Part shown: one piece after another, positions 1 through 13,400 of the stretch
Layout of the letters: each line of letters begins with the position of its first letter
Numbering within the stretch: position 1 is the first letter of the stretch
Source: Mactromeris polynyma
Lineage: Eukaryota; Mollusca; Bivalvia; Venerida; Mactridae
DNA length: 64,000 nt
Assembly: GCA_032209605.1 (NCBI GenBank)
Contig: JASFXZ010000015.1
Span: 1,116,001 to 1,180,000 of the forward strand
Direction of reading: 5' to 3'
Position numbers and translations under genes: made by a program
The notes under the pieces: model-generated
What the model saw: only the letters and a program-made list of their open reading frames with translations
Databases searched by the model: none
Told to the model about the DNA's origin: nothing

Positions 1-345
1 AATCGTACATCGTACATCAACTTTGAATACTGACCAAGATTGAATACAGAGCCAGCATTGACATCGTTATTCGACTTATATTTTTGAATACATATCTTAA
101 ACCGAACCCAGAGCTAGCATTGACATCAACATTCGAATAGGTTGCGCTGCTAATACATATCTGGAGTCGAATAACGATACAGCTCGCACATCGTTATTCG
201 AGTTTTCTAAATATTTGAATACAGAGCTAGTAGCGAACCCAGAGCTATCACTGAACGGGGAATACATATCTGGAGATGAATAGCGAGCCAGCTCGTACAT
301 CGTTATTCGAGTTTTTTTAAATATTTGAATACAGACCTAGTACAC
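1..345. repeat. Degenerate tandem repeat, about 113-bp period
   Basis: The block 'cgttattcgag...aaatatttgaatacaga' recurs at about 190-235 and 300-345, and weaker copies carrying 'gagctagcattgacatc' and 'gaatacatatctgga' fill the rest from position 1. The array is probably cut by the window edge. No coding signal was recognised. Confidence 0.6.
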
Positions 346-1280
346 GCCCTCCAAACACGGGCTTTTTCTTTTGGGGGTGGGGGAGGGTTGAAAACAAGTC
401 TTCAGGGGGGGCGGTTTCCAAAAAAATTTTTTTTAACTTTTTCAATTTGTTTGCCTTTCTAAACTCACAACAACAACAACAAAAGTCCCCCTCATTTTGT
501 CCAAATGTTGTCCTCTGAGCGGGCTTTGTAAAATCTGACAAATAATATTTTCACACAAGAGGCATCAAACGGGGATTTCGTTCACACAAGAGGTACCAAA
601 CGGGGTTTTCGTAAAATGTGCATTAGCAGTTCGAATTTTGCCGGAAGTAGTTAAGTAGTTTAAGCATGTACGCATATATAAAATGACCCTGATAAGACAA
701 TTCTTTGTAAGGATTTATTTTTTAACATGTTGCAAAAAACATTATTTCATTTATTATACCGGAAGACATGAATCGATCTACGCCGTTTATCTTTTTTAAA
801 AGATATTTCTTGTTTATTTATCTTTTGACATTGACTTCAGAGAAATGCCCATTTAATTTGGGGAGATTATTTGCCATTGAAAATATGCCAGAATAACGAC
901 AGCTTGAAAACAGATTTCCATTACGTTTATGTTACGTGTATTGTTATAGGTGAGAATAAGGTTTTGTGTAGTTTGCGTATGCCCCCGGGCCCCCGGGACA
1001 CAAACATTAAATGTGAAGATGTAAAATGCTGAACTTAGATATTATACTTTTGCTAATATCTATTTCATAAAGCTGTCGATTTTAACGCAATATCAAAAAC
1101 CAAGTTGTTTAATTCAGACGACAGCTTTTCTCAGAAACGCTATTGCATTTAATGCTAATTTAAATTTATTGGAGATAAAAATACACCTGAATATCGTCAG
1201 ATCTATTTCTGTGAAAGCCGTTTTAAAGTTATTTAGCAATCGTATAAGTGTGGTTTGGGTATTTGTTCACGTATCAATCA
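346..1280. other. Gene-free stretch
   Basis: AT-rich non-coding sequence. The only local oddities are a G-run and T-run cluster at about 370-445, and a short CCCCCGGG-type palindrome at about 980-998. Reading frames here are short and show no recognisable domain. Confidence 0.5.
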
Positions 1281-1284
1281 AGCG

Positions 1285-1545
1285 TTACTGCTCATGATTA
1301 TTAAGGGTAGTCACTATTACCGACTAACACTTAGAGTGTTTTTAGAGTGACCTCCCCTGGTTATCAAGGGACGTCACTCTTGCCGACTTATTTTTTTAGT
1401 TTTTTAGAGTGATCTCTCCTGATTATAAAGGGACGTCACTCTTGACGACTTATTTTTTTACTATTTTAAAGTGACCTCCACTACTAATCAAGGGAAGCCA
1501 CTCTTTCCGACATATTTGTTTAGGTTTTTTTAGTGTGACCTCCCG
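1285..1545. repeat. Tandem repeat, about 62-65 bp unit, four copies
   Basis: The phrase 'gacgtcactcttgccgac', a T-run, then 'agagtgacctcccctg' recurs with a spacing near 62 bases (for example 1372 and 1434). Copies diverge towards both ends. Confidence 0.75.
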
Positions 1546-1800
1546 TTAACAACAACAGCAACAATCCAACACCATCATCATCAACAACAAAAGCAACAAC
1601 AATACGAATACATCTCCATCGGCATCAACAACAACAGCAACAATGCATCGGCTTCCTCAACTACATAATCATCAAAAACAACAACAACAAAACATCATTG
1701 TCATCAACGGAATCATCAACAACAAATATACATCGTCATCAACACAACACTTCGGCATTAACAAGAACAACAACAACAACATAATCGTTACTAGTCTAGA
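1546..1800. repeat. CAA/ATC-rich compound microsatellite
   Basis: Alternating runs of AAC/CAA and ATC/CAT triplets with occasional CAGCAA. It resembles the longer array at 51.6-52.6 kb. Non-coding. Confidence 0.8.
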
Positions 1801-2172
1801 CAACTTTTAAGTATGCCTGACACGAGTTTCACCTCTCGTAGTGTGCACTTAATTAGGTTATGGTGTTATCTTATCGAATGTGAAGGTCAATATACACACA
1901 ACGTTGCAGATATACGTACTGAATAGAATAGAACAGAACAGTTGTTTCGTTTCATTTAAGGATTTAACATGTGTATGTAGTAGCGTTTATTTATCATTAC
2001 CACCGTTTTCCCATATGGGCGTCGCTTCCGGAAGAATGTTAGATTTTTGGAGGATAATGCATGATGCAGAGGATGTCCCAGTTCCAGAAGCACCACTGGT
2101 TCATTTACGTGCTCAATGTAAAGCATCATACACGGGACCTCGGTTTTTCAAAGTCTCGTCCGAAAGTTAGTA

Positions 2173-2254
2173 CTGTCAGTGGTGGAGCGGGGGATCGAAC
2201 CTGCGATCCCTGGATTACTAGTCCTTCGAGTTACCACTAAACCACGGATCCACT
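2173..2254 (-). repeat. tRNA-like sequence, probably a SINE head or tRNA pseudogene
   Basis: On the minus strand there is an A-box-like 'TGGTTTAGTGGTAACT' and a B-box 'GGTTCGATCCC'. The ends can pair as an imperfect acceptor stem (GTGGATC with GCTCCAC). The possible anticodon loop CTAGTAA would read AGT, but the anticodon stem is poorly paired. I therefore favour a tRNA-derived SINE or tRNA pseudogene over a working tRNA-Thr. Confidence 0.5.
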
Positions 2255-2696
2255 CTAAGGATTAAACTGCACATTGATATGTTACATTGGGGGCCGTTCA
2301 AAGTGTGTGGAGTCTCCAGCGGTATTTTCGATTGCCCCAATTTAATTTATACTACGATAAAATATCAATGATGTTTGGATTAATCCTTATATTTACATAT
2401 ATTTTCTCAATCATTTAATATTAATGCACAAACGGTAACAGCAACGCAATTTTGTTTTATTTGCTTTCGAACTGGTCAAACACGAAATGTTTGAACAGAT
2501 ATTAGGATAGTTACGGTAACCGCATTACAGACACATACGCCGAAAAATAAACACATAGATTCATGATACAAATTCTTTAATTTGCCAAATATTACATTTA
2601 CAGTGTAATAAACTATGGAAGAAAACAATTTAATGTTATTAGGTTTGGTAAACACATAATATACTACTAGTATAGGCTTTATCAAACAGTACGTTA

Positions 2697-2911
2697 CCTT
2701 ACCGAAATCCACTGGAGACGTAATGGTCTATATTTTTCTGAATATGCCATATTTTCGTTAGATGATTTCTATGTTGATTTAAATCAACCTAATATTTAAT
2801 ATTATAACAAAACATTAGGAATATATAGTGCAGATTTTGTATTAGAAGTGGATTTCGGTCATGGAAGATGGATTTAGGTAATTTACCAAAATTCAGTGGA
2901 TTTCGGTAAGG
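2697..2911. mobile_element. Short inverted-repeat (MITE-like) element
   Basis: An 18-base block 'ccttaccgaaatccactg' at 2697 is repeated as its exact reverse complement, ending at 2911. The 215-bp span is non-coding and AT-rich. No clear target-site duplication was seen. Confidence 0.5.
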
Positions 2912-3074
2912 TTAAATTACCCCTTATCGAACGGTTTACCAATCCACTTCAAGGTTGCAAACGTTGTTCGGGTGAAGAGAAGTTGGTTTAGTGGTTAATG
3001 TAAGATTTGATTGTTTTACACAACACTGATATGTAAACAGCAAAGCCATGTTAGTACCGCTGCGCCGAAAACAG

Positions 3075-3245
3075 TTTGTTTGTTTGTTTCATCGGTTTTA
3101 ACGCCGTTTCTCAACGATATTTCAGTTATATACGGCGGCCGGTTCACCTAACCAGTTTTTCCTGGACTGAAATCTAACCAGTACTAACTTACCCTTCCAC
3201 AAGGAGCCGGCAACTTCTCCACATGTGGAGGAAAATCGACATTTT
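3075..3245. repeat. Dispersed non-coding repeat, mollusc type
   Basis: The stretch with 'cggttttaacgccgtttctc', 'cggccggttcacctaaccag' and 'ccggcaacttctccacatg' reads like a repeat commonly met in bivalve genomes, and resembles in reverse the block at 48.84-49.03 kb. Identification is from memory of the motif, not from a search. Confidence 0.4.
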
Positions 3246-4113
3246 TGTCAAATTTTCATGGACGTGTATGATCTGCCGCGACGCGCCGAAAACAGTGGTG
3301 CATGAAAAACATAGAATTACTCATCATGTTTTCTGAATTTTTAATGTATCGTGGATAAAAATCTTAAAGTCATAATTATTTTACTACTTGTTGACCGTCA
3401 CTGTTTGCTTTACCACTCAGACATTTACGAGTAAATAATGTGTCTGTCAAAAAGGAGAAAAGGGGCCGCGAATGTCTAGAATGACATTCAACTCAAATAA
3501 TTCTGAAACAAAAAATATTATTCGCATTTCCTAATTGATTGCAATCTAGCAAATTATTTTAATATATAATTCTCCTTAGTTAGATATATTATTCCGCACA
3601 AAATACAGTAAAATGGACTTGAAAATTGTGCTCTTAATTTTGTGTATCCAAAAGAATAACAAAGTGTGAGTACGCTGTAGTTAAAGATTACATTACATTA
3701 GTACTATTTTTGTCGACAAATCGTTTAAAATAATGATGAGTTAAGTCACGAGATTTTTTCCGTGACAACATAATTTATGAGTTTCGTATTTTATTTCGAT
3801 ATTGCGAAGCTGAAAAAAAATGTGTGTGGCGACAAAAAGCTGATGTTATGTATAATCATCACGGTTGCTTAGCGACATTTTTTGTAAATACGTTGTCTCG
3901 ATGGCGACGTGTCTCATATCGCTTCCTGTTACTAAGACACGGTTATAATGACGTCAAGTCACAACGTGTATTGCATCACGAATATTCGAAAGACATATGT
4001 TAACTCATTAATAATTAGGGGGAAAATGTCATTCTTACTTATGATCAATACACTTGCTGTTTAAGGTATTCATTTGCCGCTGATGCTACATTTTCTTGAT
4101 ATACAGCACAATA
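3246..4113. other. Gene-free stretch with a MITE fragment
   Basis: No gene seen. At about 3603-3645 there is a fragment, 'aatggacttgaaaattgtgc', matching the interior of the ACAGTAAAACCTC MITE family found at 16.5 and 19.4 kb. Confidence 0.45.
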
Positions 4114-4390
4114 GTCAGAGCTGTAAATCATAGGAGAATGTCACGAGTTCTCTCCCTTTATCCCTTCTACAGTATCTGTACTGCAGAAGGGATAAAGGGT
4201 TCTATAGAAGGGATAAATGGTTCTACAGAAGGGATAAAGGGTACTATAGAAGGGATAAAGGGTACTATAGAAGGGATAAAGGGTACTATAGAAGGGATAA
4301 AGGGTACTATAGAAGGGATAAGGGGAGAAAACACAAGAAGGGATAAAGGGAGAAAACTCTTGACATTCTCCTATGATTTTCAGCTCTGAC
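4114..4390. mobile_element. Foldback element: about 50-bp inverted termini around a 21-bp tandem array
   Basis: The left arm (gtcagagctgtaaatcatag... to tatcccttct, about 4114-4170) is repeated inverted at the right end (about 4335-4390). Between the arms lies a head-to-tail array of about seven 21-bp units of the type 'agaagggataaagggtacta'. The arms and the array share 'agaagggataaaggg', so the array may have grown from an arm. It lies just downstream of the SLC22 stop codon. No transposase was seen. Confidence 0.7.
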
Positions 4391-4471
4391 AATTTTAAAA
4401 TTCTGAACTATGTTATATTATTTTGACGACAATATTCTATTCCCTGGAACGAAAACGTTGCTATGGTAACA

Positions 4472-7400
4472 TCATTCGTGTCGTCTTTGTTTTTTCTCAT
4501 TTTCTGACAGTTTGTCAACCAACGTTGTGTTCATGGTTTCCGGTAGACAGAGAACACAACACAATGATACGGCCGCCATACCAGCAACCACAAAGTACAG
4601 CAGGCCAGGTACAAAGTCCTCCTGAAACATAATTATATATAAAACACAACACAAAGACACGGCCGCCATACCAGCAACCACAAAGTACAGTAGTCCGGGT
4701 ACAAAGTCCTCCTGAAACATAATTATATATAAAACACAACATAAAGACACGGCCGCCATACCAGCAACCACAAAGTACAGTAGTCCGGGTACAAAGTCCT
4801 CCTGAAACATAATTATATATAAAACACAACACAAAGACACGGCCGCCATACCAGCAACCACAAAGTACAGTAGTCCGGGTACAAAGTCCTCCTGAAACAT
4901 AATTATATATAAAACACAACACAAAGACACGGCCGCCATACCAGCAACCACAAAGTACAGCAGTCCGGGTACAAAGTCCTCCTGAAACATAATTATATAT
5001 AAAACACAACACAAAGACACGGCCGCCATACCAGCAACCACAAAGTACAGCAGTCCGGGTACAAAGTCCTCCTGAAACATAATTATACAAAACACAATTA
5101 AAACAATATCATTTACAGCGCTATCTTCTATAATTTTCATTCAATACTCTTTGCCGTCACTTACGAACTCTAAGCATAGATTGTTACGCAGGAAATTGTC
5201 ACGAGTTTTTCCCTTTATATACTACTGTTGTATATACCGTAAAACCTCACTTAAAGACCACCTCAATTATAAGACCACCTCAATTATAAGACCACCTCAA
5301 ATTAAGACCACATTGTTCAAGTCCATTTGACTGTTCCGCTCTTTATTCAACCTCAATATTAAGACCACTTCAATATTAAGACCAGTTTTCAAGGGTCCCA
5401 AAGGTGGTCTTATTATTGAGGTTTCACTGTACATATTCTATAGAAGGGTCACAGGACTCTGGATTGGGATAAAGGGCAATAACTGATATCCTGTGGATTA
5501 TTGAACGTGACACTTTCTGAAATAAAACACATATGAACAACCTGGTTGATGTACATTTATGTTTAAAGTCCCAAAAAATGGCGTAAATACATTGTTGGTT
5601 TCAAAACATCTGCAGTATTTGGAAAATGCCCATATTTATGGTTGCCCTAAAACTTCACGCATTATGCTTCCATCCAATTTTGAAGGGGATTCGATATCGA
5701 TGCAAAAAAAGAGTTTATTTCTTATCTTGCCGACCGGTTAGTTAACCTAGTTTTTTTCCAGTTTTTGTTTACATGGATCGATGGAGATCGAAAGTTGTAA
5801 ATATGACAAATTCTTATTGTAGCTGGGTTTTATTGATGAATATATATCCCATATGGACTGTCCGGAAAGCAGACTGGCAAGTCGGAAATCTCTATCACGT
5901 CAAACATGGCGTGTTTTGAAAGAAAGTTTTGTAAAAAAGTAACAAATATAACAATAGGGAATCTACATACACAGAACGAGGTATACTTTCATATGATCGC
6001 CGTTGTACGATTTCCAACCTCTTCTTTAAGTGACGTCATTTCCAGAAAAACGTCATATGTTCTGACAGTAAGCCATATTTGGCCAATATGGCAATATGAA
6101 AACGAAGTGACCATATGGAGTAAATAAACGTTCCTGCTTGCAAATAGTGACTTCACATGTTTCGTTTTCTTGAAATGACGTCATTTACAGAAGAGGTTGT
6201 AAATCCCATAGCAGGGCTCATATTGTGATGTAATATGACTTGAAGTGAAGCATAACATGTTCGCGTCAGAACCGGACGCTATGAGTTAATCACGTGACTA
6301 CTAGAATATATACTTACAAGGTACACAAACTGAGGTCCGATAACAGCCCCTAACCTTGCGTGTACACTCAGAAATCCAAACCCTGTTGTTCTAGATGTCA
6401 GAGAAAAAAAATGATTTAATTCATGATTGAAATCAGGCATTAAAGTCAAACGATGGCGTTCACAAAATAGACAGGTTCCGTTTTAAATATACAAATATAC
6501 ATAGACGGTATACAAGGATAGAACTCTTGAAAACAGCGTTGTACCAACAACCATATTTAAAAACAAAGGTGCTTAGAAGTATTGAATATTATTTTTTACC
6601 GAAAACAAAAATTGCTTTTACTGTTTCAAGTTCCGAAATGTATATACTTCAGTTTTTCGTCACCAGACCTCGGCTATCATACGTCATTGTAGCCATTTTC
6701 TAATTGTATTCGCAAAATGATTCACTTTGGTTTAAATAGTTTAACTCCTTATTCAGTGTCAGAATTCGGGGTTGTCATACAAATTTAAAGTGTTACCTAG
6801 CAACGGTAGGGTATAATTCCACGGTCAAGGTCTGCATGGGACCCCAAGCTGCACCAACTCCCGCACTCGCTGCCAAAGCAAACCCATTACTTAGTCCACC
6901 CTTCATCGGGGTATCTGGAAGAAATATTGTAAGAAAGATTGACATAGTAAAGACGGAGGAACATTTGTTGTCCTCTTTGATTTTCCTAGTTATTCCTTAT
7001 GGTCTGCCATGCCATTCCTTGTGCCTCTGTTTCTAACGTAGGTACCATTGAGCCTCATCAAATGCCTTATGTATTATGGATTGTTGTTTTCCCGGAGGTC
7101 TGTGTGGGGAGGCACTATCTTATGTATGTGGCGTTCGTTGTAACAACCTTTTCTCTCGCTTTTAGTTTTAGTATGTTTCATGTCATCAAATTCTTCAGAA
7201 ACTTCCACCTCAAGACATTGTAGCATACGTTAGCAGAATTTAATATTTTCAAAATTGCGTCAGAAAATAACCGTAAACTATTGCTGTTTCTGTATTGGAT
7301 ACATTGGCAAGAAGTCTTGGCGCAAATTATGAATAAGAGCCTCTCAAATATTGTTTAAAATTAATAAAAAATCTATACTTTATACAATTATATTATGTAA

Positions 7401-10400
7401 TTATGTATTTTCATTGCTTTGCGTATTATGTGTATTATGTATTTTCACTTCTTTGCGTATTATGTGCATAATGTATTTTCAATGCTTTGTTTTATGTGTA
7501 TTGTGTATTTTCTCTGCTTTGTGTATTATGTGTATTATGTGTATTTTCACTGCTTTGCGTATTATGTGTATTATGTGTATTGTGTATTTTCAATGCTTTG
7601 CGTATTATATGTATTGTGTTTTTTCACTGCTTTGTTTATTATGTGTATTATGTATTTTCACTGTTTTGTGTATTATGTGTATTGTGTATTTTCACTGCAT
7701 TGTGTATTATGTGTATTGTGTATTTTCACTGCTTTGTGTATTATGTGTATTGTGTATTTTCACTGCTTTGCGTATTATGTGTATTGTGTATTTTCACTGC
7801 TTTGTGTGTTATGTATATTATGTATTTTCACTGCATTGTGTATTATGTGTATTATGTATTTTCACTGCATTGTGTATTATGTGTATTATGCATTTTCACT
7901 GCTTTGCGTATTATGTGTATTGTGTATTTTCACTGCATTGTGTATTATGTATATTATGTATTTTCACTGCATTGTGTATTATGTGTATTGTGTATTTTCA
8001 ATGCTTTGTGTATTATGTGTATTATGTATTTTCAATGCTTTGTGTATTATGTGTATTGTGTATTTTCACTGCTTTGTGTATTATGTGTATTGTGTATTTT
8101 CACTGCTTTGCGTATTATGTGTATTGTGTATTTTCACTGCTTTGTGTGTTATGTATATTATGTATTTCACTGCATTGTGTATTATGTGTATTATGTATTT
8201 TCACTGCTTTGTGTATTATGTGTATTGTGTATTTTCACTGCATTGTGTATTATGTGTATTATGTATTTTCACTGCATTGTGTATTATGTGTATTGTGTAT
8301 TTTCAATGCTTTGTGTATTATGTGTATTATGTATTTTCAATGCTTTGTGTATTATGTGTATTGTGTATTTTCACTGTATTGTGTATTATGTGTATTGTGT
8401 ATTTTCAATGCTTTGTGTATTATGTGTATTGTGTATTTTCACTGCATTGTGTATTATGTGTATTATGTATTTTCACTGCTTTATGTATTATGTGTATTGT
8501 GTATTTTCAATGCTTTGTGTATTATGTGTATTGTGTATTTTCACTGCATTGTGTATTATGTGCATTATGTATTTTCACTGTTTTGTGTATTATGTGTATT
8601 GTGTATTTTCACTGCTTTGTGTATTATGTGTATTGTGTATTTTCAATGCTTTGTGTATTATGTGTATTGTGTATTTTCACTGCTTTGTGTATTATGTGTA
8701 TTGTGTATTTTCAATGCTTTGTGTATTATGTGTGTTGTGTATTTTCACTGTTTTGTGTATAATGTATTCTCACTTCGAAATAAAAGTTATGTAAAAAAAT
8801 GTATAGCAGCAGAAAATGCCACATACGTAGAGTACACAGCCCCTCAAAAAGCACAAGAAGACACAGATGCCATCAGATTCGTGAGAAATATTCAGCCTCA
8901 GCTGATTTAATATCCGTAAAAAAGATTTTGATAAGAAGACCTTACGCTAAGGATGATTGCCCGCCCCCCCCCCCCCAAATATTGTTTAAAATGGGTTGAG
9001 AAGTTAAGCAGACAATGTCACATACACAGAGCACAACCACTTCAACATCACCAGGGGACATAAACACATACCTAACGCCATTGAAAATGCAACTACAGTG
9101 GAACACGCTTATAACGAATTTCTTGTATACAAACTTTGTTATATCCATACAGCGAAATTTCGCTTTAATTGTATGGATATTACAAATTTTCATTACTGTT
9201 GACTTGTTTCTTGTTTACACCTGAACTAGATGTGTGTGTAATGAAACAGAACATGCATTGTATTGGCGAATTACGTTATAACCGAGTACGTTTGCGTTGA
9301 AATATGCCTTTTCGCACCCACAAATTCCTATGTTATATCTAAAATTTCGCTTTATCCAAATTCGTTATAACCGTGTAGTTATACAATAAAATATAGAGGA
9401 GCCTGTTCGGGGAATAAAAATTACTACGTACTATCCGATTATTCGTTATAACCGAGTACGTTTTAAGTGTGTTCCACTGTATATCACTTTAGCCTTCATT
9501 TTGTTCTTCAAGTGTTAAGCGCGTTTTATTGTTACAAATGAGTAAATACTTCTTCAAAAAGAAATTAAACTATGACCCTAGTATTCATATTTAATAATTG
9601 ATTCAGTTTAGGAAATTATGTTTGAGAATTAAAATATAATTATTTCTTTATAATGTCAACGTAATGACGAGGGCACTATTTAGTTGCGTTTTTAATAGCG
9701 TAGACTATATTTATACCGATAAATACAGACAGAAAGAGCTCATGATACAAACATAGATGATTAAATAATTTACCTCACAGCTGAAACGTCTGTACACACA
9801 GTGTCTATAGTGAATGAATCATTTAACGTATTTCAGCTAACGAATACTTCTTACCTATATATTGAACAACACCAACGACACATCCGCTAATCATGCAAAC
9901 ACAAAATGCTACAGCGGTTGTGTACTTACGACCAATTCTAAAACAAAATTTAAGAAAGAGGAAACATGCATGAACATAGCACTGTTGGTAAGTTTCATAA
10001 AAGCATTGGATTCATATTCTATAGATTTTGATTACATTAATGATTCTAATGAATAAAACTATCGACAAAGTCTCCTTGGTCCTGTCAAGTGGCTTCCGTG
10101 GTCGAGTGGTTATGATGGCCGAGATCAGATTTCATGCCCCACACCGCTGTGGGATGGAAACCCTCTCGGGATGTACAAATTGTGGAGAAACCATCCAGCT
10201 GAATTACGGAAGGTTCGACCAAGGTGTCCACAATGGGTCTTTTTTCCCCAGTATTTTTAATGACAGTTCCAAGGCTGTAATTCGCTGTATGGTTATTATT
10301 TCTTTTTGTGTTTTACATGTATGTTATATTTCCCTTTCCCAATTCACTTTATATAGTGTATATATATCAAAAGTGGTAAAGCTGGAAACTTGAAATCGGT

Positions 10401-13400
10401 GTTTGTGTCTTTTTCAAGGGGGGAGGCAAGTCATTGCGATAAGCCAGCTAAAAGGCATGTACTAAGTTTTACTTACACGTTCTGCAGATATATCGTTATC
10501 GTCTTTGACGGAATGGACAAAATGGAAAACAAAAACAGATTGAGAAAATAATTTCCTGAGAATTTCTTCACACCGAAACCAATGCCATAGCTGATAAGCC
10601 CAAGACTCAACCTGAAATAAAAATGACAATAATTTGTTTTATTCAGAAGATTAAATAAATATTTCACACAATTTTATCAGGAAAATAAAATAGTTCTTAC
10701 TTACAATTAATTTAGGTTCGTATTTTGGAAATGTGGTATTTTCTATAAGCATCAAATGCATTTTATCAACTGACCCAAGAAGTTCCATATAACCATACGA
10801 ACATATCATTGTTTTAGAATGGCTGTCTGTTCTATAAATAGATTCACTACCGAGTAGGACAGAATACGCGGACTCCCAGGGCGGACGAATCTCAGGCTTT
10901 TCTCGAATTTAATAAAAAAATACGTTTTACAATTTGTAGGGCTTACCAGCCCATCATTAAGGGAAGTGTGATCTTCAACAAAGTTCTGTTGCGAAATAAA
11001 ATCAGCGCGGAGTAATTTTTTGTCTCAGCTGAGGTGTCATCTGAGAATGCACGGACTATTTTGTCAAACTCTGGCGCTTTGCGTTTGTTCCATTTCTCCA
11101 GCTGGGAGACCACGTCACGAGCTTCCTTAACCCTGTCACGTGCCACCAACCACCGGAAGCTCTCTGGTATAAAGCTGAAATTTAAAAAAATCACATCGGA
11201 AACCAAAGAAAGAATTGTCACGTGATATTTACGTCATATACCGAGATAAACCACGCCTCGGAGGCGGGTCACTGTAGGTTTTCCGGTTGTTTAGTCAGTC
11301 ACAATCAAACACTTTGCATCAGTTACCTTCCATGGCATTTAGAATTTTTTTTTAATAACCAACAAATATCAGGAAGGATTTTATTTTTTTATGAACTTTG
11401 AAATTTATTCAAAATGTATGCTTCTAATCATCGGTGAACAAATAGTAACATAGAGTGGATTTATAAGGTTTAAAAGTTAATGGTTACGTAGAATCTAGTT
11501 TGAATTGAAAACTTACTAAATACATCATTCGTGTTTTAAAAAATATAGCCTTTTCAGTAAGGATTGTTCATAGAAAATAATCGCAAGCTTAAGTTTCTTA
11601 TATATGTTATAACTATTCTAGTTTCATTTTTGAATACTGTGAATCAGATCGGCATTGTATCAGGGTTCAAGTCTTCTTTTTAATCGTGTGATATGGACTT
11701 TTATGACTTATTCTGTCTAGATATGACATGATTGCAAGCATACAGCTCCAATGAAATCAATTGACAAGCTGTTTCTTTCTCCGCCATCGTCGTGCACCTG
11801 TTACGTGTCATGTGACTTTTCATGGGTCACGTGGTTCTTGTCGGTGGCATGTATTTGAACGAGCTGTGCTCGGAACCAGTCAGTTTCTTCGAGGACTTGG
11901 AATGATGATTGGTTGGTTGGTTCGGCGGCTCGGTCTCGGCTGATAGTTGGATTGGTGGTATTTGTGGATGGTTGGATGTGTGGTTTTGGAAAGGTGCGTC
12001 TATGGAACGATTGACTTAGTGAGACACAAACCACACCGATAGACAATTGACACTTACAACCATGTTGCTAGGTAACAGAATGATCCAATGATGATGATTA
12101 AAGTGATCCACTCCCAGTCGGGCAGTAACCAGGCAACGAGAGTAAACATACACATTACTATCGCCCATGACGGAAAGCTGATGACCGTGGAACGCCATTT
12201 GGACAACGTATATTCACCTTGTAGGATACAATATATACTGAGGTAGAAAGCTGAACCAATGCCTGCAAGACGAACGGATACATTAATAGATAAATGTTGT
12301 TTTTTGTCCGCATGGATCTGGCGTTGAGCCGCTAGACAGCCGTCGATGTCAAGTCGATACCTTTAGGTACATGTCTTTAACTCATAGAACAAATAACGGT
12401 AGACATTTAAGTGGAGAGCGTTGGTTGGTTCAACGACAATGCAACGTCGCCAAAGAAACATCATTTGTGCGCCGCTGTTAGATGTCCAACCTCTTCTATA
12501 AGTGACGTCATTTTAAGAAAATGCAACATGTGATGTCACTATTTGCAAACAGGAACCAACATATACTCCAAATGGTCACTTCGTTTTCATATTACCATAT
12601 GGAGCAAACAAATATTGCTTACTGGCAGTACATGGTGACGTCACATGTGATGGAAATGACGTCACTTACAAGAAGAAGTTGGAATTCACAGCGGCGCTCA
12701 TTTACGAACTGCATAAATTGGTAGTATTTTTACTACGGAAGAATTGTATATTGTTGGAAAGCTTTTGATGCTCAAGATAGGATGACTCTTAAAAAAAGAT
12801 ATGTATATTTTTCTTGCCTTTTTGTTTATTGAAAGCAGTAAAAAATGCTTTTATTATGAATACAATGCAATGCACAGCTATGTTTCTTTGGTAATTTTAA
12901 AAATGTCTTTAAAACTGAGAATACTTTACCAACAAAAAAGCGTCCGACAGCAAACATGACCCAGCTGACAGAAAAATAACAAACCAGATGGAAGACAAAA
13001 AGTATCGCCATTGATGACATAAAAGGTTTCTTCCGTCCAAAAATGTCCGATAAATGTCCGACAACAAATGATCCCACCATCATACCAATCATTTGTACGG
13101 AAATGATGGTGGCTGTTACCCAGGAGTCCTCACAAACCAGATCAAACTGAAACAACGAATTTTACTTTTTTACAGCGCAGCAAAACACACTTATAACGAA
13201 CTCGGATATAGCGAAATATCGGATAGTACGAAGTAAACTGTATACCCCTACTGTGTCCCTCTTTATCTATGCACTGGCACATGCTTATATCGAATTTGGA
13301 TACAGAGAAATGTACACATGACAAAGATAATTATCGTATCGTTTTTATAAATCAAATGTACGATTATGGTACCAGTCCAAAAATTATATAATCACTCATA

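Noticed and set aside
2173..2254. Functional tRNA-Thr gene
   Set aside because: A and B boxes are good but the anticodon stem has mismatches and the acceptor stem one. SINE or pseudogene is more likely.
4515..5090. Second, overlapping 191-codon minus-strand frame in the 90-bp array
   Set aside because: It is the wrong frame of the repeated helix-12 exon. Only the frame giving EDFVPGLLYFVVAG joins the upstream exon and ends in LPETMNTTL.
6836..7036. Plus-strand frame over the SLC22 exon at 6797-6914
   Set aside because: It is the antisense shadow of the real exon coding the GLSNGFALAASAG and TVELYPTVAR segment.
7351..8910. Open frames of 435-519 codons, Cys/Tyr/Val-rich
   Set aside because: Translation of the 34-bp intronic minisatellite; three forward frames are open at once.
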